This document shows, piece after piece, positions 33,285 to 39,159 of a DNA stretch of 39,159 nt (the first letter of the stretch is position 1; each line of letters starts with the position of its first letter). The position numbers were made by a program, and so were the translations under genes. The stretch lies in NCBI GenBank assembly GCA_030428105.1, contig JAUIBE010000023.1, positions 1 to 39,159 of the forward strand, read 5' to 3'. Source of the DNA: Gammaproteobacteria bacterium. GTDB lineage: Bacteria > Pseudomonadota > Gammaproteobacteria > Xanthomonadales > SZUA-36. Below the pieces are notes generated by a model. That model had not been told where the DNA came from and did not search any database. It saw only the letters and a program-made list of their open reading frames with translations.

Positions 33285-35357
33285 TTAGAAGTCCGGGCAG
33301 GTGGCCTCCCACAGGTTGGAAAGGCGAATGTACTGGCGCGTGGCGCTGCCATAGCCTGCCACGCTGGAGTTGTAGCTGAACTGCACACCGCCGCACTCAG
33401 TCCAGATCAGCTCAAAGGTGCCCCAGGGGTCCAGGTCGACATCATCGGGATCAAACCCGGAGCCCCACACCGTGTTGCTGGATGCGTAGAGCGCATCCAT
33501 GGTGACCGAAAAGCCATCGGAATCGCCGATGCCAATCACCCACTGCTGGTCGCCGTTGAGGTCGTAGGTGAAGAAGATCACCAGCACCTGGCCGTTGGGC
33601 AGCCACTGCACCACGATGCCCTCGCCATCGCGGGCGGGAAGGAAGTACGAACCAGAGAGCCCGGCATTGGCATGCGGCGTTATGCCACCGTTGCAGCCCA
33701 GGATATCGCTCAAGCGCTGGGCCCGGGTGATCAGGGCCTCGAAGCCCTGGTCGTGATTGCCGGAATAGGCCACGTTGCCGCCATCACCGCCCGCCTCGCA
33801 GTCATTGAACACCATGCTCTGGCCGCCGATCACCGAGGTTTCGATCTCGGCCGAATCGAAGCCGGCGCCGAAGCTGGTGCCGTTGAGGCGCAACACCTGG
33901 TCGACAACAATAGAGTTGCCCTGCACGTAGCCAACGCCGATAAACCAGGCCGACCCCGTGCCATCGGGGCGCGCCGTGAAGGTGTACACCACCGCCGTGT
34001 CGGCGCTGATCATTTCCACGTACTGGCCCATGCCGTCCCGCGCGGGATCAAAAAAAGCGGCGCTGTGGCCGGGAACAATGGCGCCTGGGCCCGGCGCTTC
34101 GGCGGCGCCACGGTCGCATTCGAACACGCCGTCGTTATTGCCATCCTGGGGCCGTCCCAGGCCGGTGATGTCCTTGTAATCACAAGGCAGGGAATGCAAC
34201 GTCTCGCCCGGCAGGGCCAGCGTTTCAGTCATGCCTGAATCCAGCAAAGGCGAGCCGACCTGCGGAATGAAAATACCATTGCCATCGAGGGAGGTCATGC
34301 CCTCGGTGTTGGTGATGTCGGTGGGCTGGTTAAGGCCGCACGAACTGTCCTCGTTCAGGTTGTAACCCAGCGACTTGAAAGCGCCGCTGCCAAAGTCCTC
34401 GCAAAGATTGTTCGGCTTGCTGGTGCCGCCGCCCGAGTCTGCCTGCAGGCCCGGGTAATTCATGTAACTACCGTAGTAGCTATGGGTGCTGGTGAACGAA
34501 CCGGTGGAATGGGCCGCGTCATCGTCGTAATAAAAGCTGGAGCCTTGCGAAAAAATGCCACCCCAAGGGTTCTCAATGCCAGCCCGAATGCAGGGGCCGG
34601 AAAACTGGCTACCCTGGATGAAGACCGCCGCACCGAAGCGGCCCTGACCCGTTGAGTTCATATCAATTTCGCAGCCAAAGGTAGCGGCATCGCCGTTCAT
34701 GAAAGCACTTCTTTGCAGATGGCCGGTGGCTGACTCGGCAAAGGCAAGGGAGCCGCCATAGTTGCCAGACTCATTGCCATCAAAAACGCTTTGGCTGACG
34801 TTGAAGTAGCCGCTGTCGAGTATCTGCGCCACGCCGCCGGCGCCGTCGGAGCGGTTATTGATGAAGCGCGTATTGAGGCCCTCGTACCCGCTGCTGTTCA
34901 GGGCCTTGACCACGCCCCCACTCGCGTTGGTGCCCCAGTTCTCAAAAGTGATGCCCTCGGTGGCAAGCCGTGCCGAGCCGCCGAGTTCGACAAACCGGCG
35001 CGCAGCGATGCTGCCATCAAAAACGATGTTGGCGTTCTGCAAGCGCGCATTCGGCCCGCGAATGACTTCAACTTGCCGAAGATCTCCGAGAAAAATCACC
35101 GACGAGGGAGCCGGGGTTGCCAGCGAGGGTGAAAACTGAACCGTGTTGGCGCCGTTCGCACCGAGGTCCACGATGATCCGCAGCTTGCCATCCGGGCCCA
35201 TCTCAGATATGGCATCCAGGATCTCTTCTTCAGAGATGGCAGATACCGCAATAGGCACGTCCTGAAAGGAATCACCCCCGGCCTGCAAAACCGGCGGCGA
35301 GGACAGCAGGAGCAAGAGCAGCGTGAAAGCAATTGGTTTTTGGCGGGCAGGTTTCAT
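33285..35357 (-). CDS. Secreted parallel beta-helix protein with choice-of-anchor Q-like region and two C-terminal SxFxPxRDGxG domains
   Basis: A 690-residue exported protein with signal peptide (hydrophobic 10-20). Residues 105-335 look like right-handed beta-helix repeats (NANIVFDG, FINNRSDGAGG, VFDGNESGNYGG). About 335-440 resembles the choice-of-anchor Q region (GYNLNEDSSCGL, GSPLLDSG, GRPQDGNNDGVFECDRGA). Two copies of a C-terminal domain follow: AAFFDPARDGMGQYVEM about 455-575 and GSYFLPARDGEGIVVQW about 592-690, distant relatives of the SWYNP domain in the two upstream genes. Residues 30-47 (SFQDVPIAVSAISEEEI) resemble a TonB-receptor plug. ATG 35357 follows GGAGGT. Last gene of a three-gene operon. 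Function unknown; an adhesin or cell-surface protein is plausible. Confidence 0.78.
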   Translation of the reverse strand: MKPARQKPIAFTLLLLLLSSPPVLQAGGDSFQDVPIAVSAISEEEILDAISEMGPDGKLRIIVDLGANGANTVQFSPSLATPAPSSVIFLGDLRQVEVIRGPNARLQNANIVFDGSIAARRFVELGGSARLATEGITFENWGTNASGGVVKALNSSGYEGLNTRFINNRSDGAGGVAQILDSGYFNVSQSVFDGNESGNYGGSLAFAESATGHLQRSAFMNGDAATFGCEIDMNSTGQGRFGAAVFIQGSQFSGPCIRAGIENPWGGIFSQGSSFYYDDDAAHSTGSFTSTHSYYGSYMNYPGLQADSGGGTSKPNNLCEDFGSGAFKSLGYNLNEDSSCGLNQPTDITNTEGMTSLDGNGIFIPQVGSPLLDSGMTETLALPGETLHSLPCDYKDITGLGRPQDGNNDGVFECDRGAAEAPGPGAIVPGHSAAFFDPARDGMGQYVEMISADTAVVYTFTARPDGTGSAWFIGVGYVQGNSIVVDQVLRLNGTSFGAGFDSAEIETSVIGGQSMVFNDCEAGGDGGNVAYSGNHDQGFEALITRAQRLSDILGCNGGITPHANAGLSGSYFLPARDGEGIVVQWLPNGQVLVIFFTYDLNGDQQWVIGIGDSDGFSVTMDALYASSNTVWGSGFDPDDVDLDPWGTFELIWTECGGVQFSYNSSVAGYGSATRQYIRLSNLWEATCPDF

Positions 35358-35374
35358 GGGACCTCCAGTCAACT

Positions 35375-36325
35375 TCAGGGGCAGTGTGCGCCCCATAATG
35401 GCAGCAAACGCGCGACCGGCATCGAGCCTGATTGGAATCCGCTGGCGCTGGTTGTCCACGTAAGCGTTCCATTGGCACAGTCCGTGAAGGAGATGGTGAT
35501 GCTTCCCCAGGGCACTTCGCTGATCAGGTCGGGATCAAAATCGGGCGGAAATGCGCCGCCTTCAACCAGGAAGGCATCGTCAAACTGGATGGCGTTGCCG
35601 GAAACCGTACCGAGGGCGCAAATCCAGGTGGGTGCGCCGTCGAGGTCGAAGGTGAACCAGCACATCCAGGCGGTAGTCGCGTTGAGAATATGGATCATCA
35701 CGCCGTGGCCGCTTTCTGCCGGGTTGTACCACGAGGTCGACATCGCCGGGCCCAGCACATCACCGGTCTGGCCACCGATCTGGCGCACGAACAGGCCATC
35801 AAACAGGGCCGCGGCATCGGCGGTTTCGCCAGCTGGTTTGCGCACGCCGATCAGTACTTTCAGGCTGGTCGTGGTGTCACCGGTAAAGAACACATTGGTC
35901 ACCCGGGTCCACGACCCCACGCCATCGGCGCTGGCCTCGTGGCTGGCTGAGAAGCTGCCGGAGCAGTCGCCGTTTTTGTAGGCATATACGAAGATGAAGG
36001 CGCGCGTTTCAGCGGGCTGGCCGGAAGGCACTTCCAGGTCGCCGCCAAACTCGTACTGGGTATTGGCCAGGGCCGGAATGCACTGCTCAATGGCCACCGG
36101 CACGCCGCCGTTGCTCTCGCCCTCGTTGATCAGTTGCACCGAGCCCGAATTGCCGTTGCCATCGGAGTCTGTGGCGTTCCACTGGGCCGGGCGGTCGAAC
36201 GGATTGGCCCAGTACGAAAGGTCGCTGTCGAACCCGGAGTTGCGCAGCAGGTCGATCTGGGCATGGGCGCTGATGCAAAACGCTGCGCTCAAAAGGAGGG
36301 CCAGGTTGCGAATGGTCTGTTTCAT
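35375..36325 (-). CDS. Secreted protein with CBM-like jelly-roll domain and C-terminal SWYNP domain
   Basis: A 316-residue exported protein. Signal peptide about 1-22 (ending SAHAQ); a CBM4/9-like galactose-binding domain about 23-180 (LLRNSGFDSDLSYW, TRVTNVFFTG, ALFDGLFVRQ); and a C-terminal domain about 195-316 opening MSTSWYNPAESGHGVMIHIL with WMCWFTFD, WICALGT, PWGSITISFTDC and TWTTSASGF. The ATG at 36325 is chosen because AAGGAGG is correctly spaced upstream; an upstream GTG would overlap that site. It is a tandem paralogue of the next gene upstream (36339-37301), 13 bases away. Likely extracellular carbohydrate-associated protein (inference). Confidence 0.8.
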   Translation of the reverse strand: MKQTIRNLALLLSAAFCISAHAQIDLLRNSGFDSDLSYWANPFDRPAQWNATDSDGNGNSGSVQLINEGESNGGVPVAIEQCIPALANTQYEFGGDLEVPSGQPAETRAFIFVYAYKNGDCSGSFSASHEASADGVGSWTRVTNVFFTGDTTTSLKVLIGVRKPAGETADAAALFDGLFVRQIGGQTGDVLGPAMSTSWYNPAESGHGVMIHILNATTAWMCWFTFDLDGAPTWICALGTVSGNAIQFDDAFLVEGGAFPPDFDPDLISEVPWGSITISFTDCANGTLTWTTSASGFQSGSMPVARLLPLWGAHCP

Positions 36326-36338
36326 CGTCCTCACCTCC

Positions 36339-37301
36339 TTATGAGCAGCTTGCGCCCCACAGGGGCGTCAGGCGTTCGATGGGCATGGTGCCGGAGCTGA
36401 AGCCGGCGGCGCTGGTGGTCCAGGTCATGGTTCCGGTGTTGCAGCCGGTGAAGGTCACGGTGATGCTGCCCCACGGGTTTTCAGCAATCTGGCCCGGGTC
36501 AAAATTGGGCGGAAACGCACCGCCGGAAACGGTGAAGGCGTCGGCGAACTCGATGGTGTCGCCGTCGATGGTCCCCAACGCGCAGATCCAGGCACGGTCG
36601 CCGGACGAGTCGAAGGCAAACCAGCACATCCAGGCCGACTTGCCATCGAGAATATGAATCATGATGCCGTGGCCGCTTTCATCCGGGTTGTACCAGGAAG
36701 CGGACATGGCCGGCCTCAGCCAGTTGCTGCGGTTGTAGCGCTCCTCTACAAATACCTCGTCCACCTCGGCAAACGCATCGGCGCTTTCGCCACCGGGTTT
36801 GAACACGCCAATCGAGACGCGGAAGCTGGTGACAAACTCCTCGGTGGTGAAGTACTCGCTGCGAAACTCCCAACGGTCCGAAGCGCTGCCGAGATCAAAC
36901 ACCTGGGCGGCCACATCATCGTTGCAGTTGCCGGTGGTGTGAGCGTGCACAAAGATTTGCGCCTCGGTGCCCTCTGGCTGTCCTTCCGGCACCCGGAAGT
37001 AGCCGCCAAAGCGGTACTCGACCATGGGTGTCGCGGTGATGCACTGGATGAGCGAAGTGCTGGTTGAACCGTTAGATGGTCCGGTGTAGGACAATTTCAC
37101 CGAACCCGAGCCGGGGTTGTCCGAGGCGTCCTCATCCTGCCACTCAACCGGGCGGTCGGGTGGGTTTTCCCAGTCTTCGATTCCAGACTGGAATCCTGGA
37201 TTCTCCAGGATGTTCACCTGGGCCTGTACGGTGTTGCTTAAAGACGCCCCCAATGCACAGAGGGCGCCGAAGAGCATCCAGCTCCCGACGCGACAAAGCA
37301 T
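36339..37301 (-). CDS. Secreted protein with CBM-like jelly-roll domain and C-terminal SWYNP domain (tandem paralogue)
   Basis: A 320-residue exported protein: signal peptide about 1-28 (hydrophobic stretch with ALCALGASL, ending VQAQ), CBM-like domain about 29-185 (ILENPGFQSGIEDW, LIQCITAT, FRSEYFTTEEF), C-terminal domain about 200-320 with SASWYNPDESGHGIMIHIL, WMCWFAFD, WICALGT, GGAFPPNFDP and PWGSITVTFTGC. It is very similar to the following gene, so the two are a local duplication. The ATG at 37301 follows GAGGG at good spacing. A possible upstream start with four His residues is rejected. First gene of the operon; a promoter must lie in the 37302-37600 gap, where I see no clear -35/-10 pair. 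Confidence 0.8.
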   Translation of the reverse strand: MLCRVGSWMLFGALCALGASLSNTVQAQVNILENPGFQSGIEDWENPPDRPVEWQDEDASDNPGSGSVKLSYTGPSNGSTSTSLIQCITATPMVEYRFGGYFRVPEGQPEGTEAQIFVHAHTTGNCNDDVAAQVFDLGSASDRWEFRSEYFTTEEFVTSFRVSIGVFKPGGESADAFAEVDEVFVEERYNRSNWLRPAMSASWYNPDESGHGIMIHILDGKSAWMCWFAFDSSGDRAWICALGTIDGDTIEFADAFTVSGGAFPPNFDPGQIAENPWGSITVTFTGCNTGTMTWTTSAAGFSSGTMPIERLTPLWGASCS

Positions 37302-37382
37302 TCGAATTCCCTCTTGGTACGAACAGTCGGGATAAAACCTAACCCAGCGGTGGTGGTGGTGCAAATTTGCAGGTGGTAACTC

Positions 37383-37432
37383 GGGGGTTCAGAACCCCCG
37401 TCATCCCGGAAAGCCAAGTAGGCTTATCCGGG
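37383..37432. repeat. Two adjacent short palindromes (REP-like)
   Basis: A perfect 7-bp stem GGGGGTT / AACCCCC with a 3-base loop (37383-37399) is followed by an imperfect hairpin CCCGGA-AAGCC / GGCTT-A-TCCGGG (37405-37432) with one bulged base. The CATCCCGG...TCCGGGACC form resembles REP-type intergenic palindromes common in proteobacterial genomes. They lie upstream of the secreted-protein operon and downstream of mmsA. Genome copy number is not known. Confidence 0.5.
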
Positions 37433-37476
37433 ACCCACCCGTTAAACAGAAGTGTGACCTGAGTGGGCAAGGAGTG

Positions 37477-37582
37477 GCCGCGGTAGGGGTGCTCCCCCCG
37501 CGACACGCATAAATACATCCCTGTAGCTCTTAAATTACGTCCTGTAATTTAAGGTCGCGGAAGGAGCACCCCATCCCGCGGC
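37477..37582. repeat. 106-bp nested inverted-repeat element (cloverleaf-like)
   Basis: Three stems are nested. Outer arms 37477-37495 and 37563-37582 pair through a perfect 10-bp core (GGGGTGCTCC / GGAGCACCCC) plus GC-rich ends with a small internal loop and one bulge. A middle 7-bp stem CCGCGAC / GTCGCGG (37498-37504, 37554-37560) and a perfect 10-bp inner stem around a GTCCT loop (37529-37538, 37544-37553) follow, plus a small TACA-TCCC-TGTA hairpin (37514-37525). Together these can fold like a cloverleaf. It starts 16 bases past the mmsA stop, so it could also end that transcript. It looks like a dispersed intergenic repeat or small non-autonomous element; no flanking duplication is visible. 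Confidence 0.7.
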
Positions 37583-37597
37583 ATGTTACGTCCGTGC

Positions 37598-39136
37598 CTA
37601 TTGCCCCAGGGTTGGCATCACGAAGCTTGCGCCTTCACGCACACCGGTGTGCCAACGCTGGGTCACTGTCTTCAAGCGGGTGTAGAAGCGAATGCCCTCG
37701 GGGCCGTAAATGTGGTGATCGCCGAACAGCGAATTCTTCCAGCCACCGAAGCTGTGGTACGCCACCGGCACAGGGATTGGGATATTCACACCCACCATGC
37801 CTACCTGGATGCGCTCCACGAAGGTGCGCGCGGCGTCGCCATCGCGGGTAAAGATGCTCACGCCATTGCCAAACTCGTGGGCGTTGATCAGGTTGACCGC
37901 GTCATCGAAGGAATCAACCCGAACCACGCACAGCACGGGCCCGAAGATCTCTTCCTTGTAGATCCGCATGTCGGCGGTGACACGGTCGAACAGGCAGCCG
38001 CCCAGCCAGAAACCCGAGGGTGATTCGGGCTGCTCATAGCCGCGACCATCCACAACCAGCTCTGCGCCCTCTTCCACGCCAAGGTCGACGTAAGACTTCA
38101 CCTTGTCGCGATGCTCGCGGGTCACCAGCGGACCCATGTCCTGGCCTTTGTGCTGACCAGGACCAATCTTCAGCTTTTCGACCCGGGGCTTGAGCTCTGC
38201 CACCAGGCGGTCCGCCATCTCATCGCCAACGGCAACGGCCACCGAGATGGCCATGCAGCGCTCACCGGCAGAGCCGTAACCGGCGCCCATCAAGGCGTCG
38301 ACGGTGCGGTCGATTGGCGCATCCGGCATCACCAGCATGTGGTTCTTGGCGCCGCCCAGGGCCTGCACCCTTTTGCCGTTGGCCGTTCCCCGCTCATAGA
38401 TGTACTGCGCAATCGGCGTGGAGCCGACGAAGCTCAGCGCCTGAACCTCGGGATGGTCCAGCAAGGCATCCACTGCCTCCTTGTCGCCGTGCACCACGTT
38501 GAACACGCCATCGGGCACACCGGCTTCCTTGAACAGCTTCGCCAGCAACATGGAAGAAGAAGGGTCACGCTCGGAAGGCTTCAGCACAAAGGTATTGCCG
38601 CAGACAATCGCCATTGGCGCCATCCACAGCGGCACCATGGCCGGAAAGTTGAACGGCGTAATGCCGGCCACCACGCCCAGCGGTTGGCGCATGGCGAAGC
38701 CGTCAATGCCATTGCCGATGTTTTCCGAGAACTCGCCTTTCAACAGTTGCGGCGCGCCACAGGCGAACTCCACCACCTCCAGGCCACGAATCACTTCACC
38801 GGCCGCATCTTCACAGACCTTGCCGTGCTCCGAGGTAATGATGGCGCCGAGTTCATCGGCATGCTCTTCCAGCAACGCCTTGAGCCGGAACATGCAACGC
38901 GCCCGCTTGATCGGCGGGGTTTTTGCCCAGGCAGGAAAGGCTCTTGCCGCGGATTCAACGGCCGCGTTGACTTCAGCCGTGGTTGCCAGCGGCACGCGTG
39001 CCTGTACCCGGCCAAGGGCCGGGTTGTAGACATCGCCGTAGCGCTCCGATTCTGAAGCGACCTCTTCGCCGCCAATGAAATGGTGCAGGATGGTAGGTTC
39101 GGTTGCGTTTTGCGCGCTGGCTGCTTCAGTATTCAT
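37598..39136 (-). CDS. mmsA: CoA-acylating methylmalonate-semialdehyde dehydrogenase
   Basis: A 512-residue aldehyde dehydrogenase family protein that converts methylmalonate or malonate semialdehyde to propionyl- or acetyl-CoA in valine, beta-alanine and inositol degradation. It has the family hallmarks [20 protein letters not shown] (within 162-181), [27 protein letters not shown] and the catalytic Cys294 in [11 protein letters not shown]. The complete gene is present and starts at ATG 39136, with only 23 bases of window upstream. These include AATATT-CC-AATATT (39141-39154), which might be an operator or promoter element. Confidence 0.95.
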   Translation of the reverse strand: MNTEAASAQNATEPTILHHFIGGEEVASESERYGDVYNPALGRVQARVPLATTAEVNAAVESAARAFPAWAKTPPIKRARCMFRLKALLEEHADELGAIITSEHGKVCEDAAGEVIRGLEVVEFACGAPQLLKGEFSENIGNGIDGFAMRQPLGVVAGITPFNFPAMVPLWMAPMAIVCGNTFVLKPSERDPSSSMLLAKLFKEAGVPDGVFNVVHGDKEAVDALLDHPEVQALSFVGSTPIAQYIYERGTANGKRVQALGGAKNHMLVMPDAPIDRTVDALMGAGYGSAGERCMAISVAVAVGDEMADRLVAELKPRVEKLKIGPGQHKGQDMGPLVTREHRDKVKSYVDLGVEEGAELVVDGRGYEQPESPSGFWLGGCLFDRVTADMRIYKEEIFGPVLCVVRVDSFDDAVNLINAHEFGNGVSIFTRDGDAARTFVERIQVGMVGVNIPIPVPVAYHSFGGWKNSLFGDHHIYGPEGIRFYTRLKTVTQRWHTGVREGASFVMPTLGQ

Positions 39137-39159
39137 AACAAATATTCCAATATTCTATT

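Noticed and set aside
33103-33288. 61-codon plus-strand frame in the gap upstream of the sigma factor
   Set aside because: It overlaps the inverted repeat and terminator of the opposite strand, has no ribosome-binding site and no recognisable product.
37302-37364. Upstream extension of the secreted protein gene with a run of four His residues
   Set aside because: It places 21 unlikely residues before a good signal peptide, while GAGGG precedes the ATG at 37301.
1-39159. tRNA genes, CRISPR arrays, prophage or transposase genes
   Set aside because: Looked for throughout; no cloverleaf with acceptor CCA context, no regularly spaced direct repeats with unique spacers, and no transposase or integrase motif was seen.

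Overview
This is a 39 kb, GC-rich chromosomal stretch of a gammaproteobacterium. The support is a trpE-G-D-C cluster, coq7, djlA, the glycine-cleavage T and H genes, a long-form purC, and a Gram-negative 'proteobacterial dedicated sortase' (pds) locus of the kind known from marine gammaproteobacteria. A Lysobacterales/Wenzhouxiangella-like or Chromatiales-like host is my inference; no taxonomic marker such as rRNA is present. I see no tRNA, rRNA, CRISPR array, transposase or prophage gene. Almost every base is in a compact gene, often with 1-8 base overlaps between stop and start codons.

Layout. (1) 1-2136: start of rplM (cut by the window edge), a small [2Fe-2S] ferredoxin-like gene coupled to a DUF481 outer-membrane protein, and coq7 on the opposite strand. 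(2) 2146-10041, minus strand: eight tightly packed genes that look like one operon: AI-2E family permease, two-helix K+ channel, NodT-type outer-membrane efflux lipoprotein, HlyD adaptor, DUF2955 inner-membrane protein, CPA1 cation/proton antiporter, PagP-like barrel and DUF2490 barrel. Upstream of it is a one-gene unit encoding a membrane-anchored protein made of about ten Ala/Asp-rich 11-residue repeats, closed by a strong UUCG terminator. (3) 10727-18186, minus strand: pdsR-pdsS, then trpE-trpG-trpD-trpC and a coupled periplasmic hypothetical. (4) 18387-21133, plus strand, divergent from pdsR: the VIT/vWA sortase target protein and its class GN sortase. (5) 21157-25454: rpe, djlA, purC, a Mpo1-like (DUF962) membrane protein and a secreted CARDB-domain protein. 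(6) 25504-30103: gcvH, gcvT, an OsmC-family protein, a DUF885 protein and a PduO-type cobalamin adenosyltransferase. (7) 30120-37301, minus strand: a Ser/Thr kinase-TPR protein, its partner sigma factor (apparently starting at a non-AUG codon), and a three-gene operon of secreted proteins that share a C-terminal domain with the CARDB protein. (8) 37380-39136: palindromic repeat elements and mmsA.

How the genes work together. The pds locus should be a self-contained surface-display system: a sensor with a CBM9-like periplasmic domain and its regulator, opposite one substrate and one sortase. The substrate's sorting signal is atypical. The eight-gene operon joins an apparently complete tripartite efflux pump to ion-homeostasis proteins and small outer-membrane barrels. 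The three-gene secreted operon and the CARDB protein carry five copies of a shared 'SWYNP...GHG' domain that I cannot match to a named family. Other stretches are ordinary metabolism (tryptophan, purine, glycine cleavage, ubiquinone, cobalamin, valine degradation).
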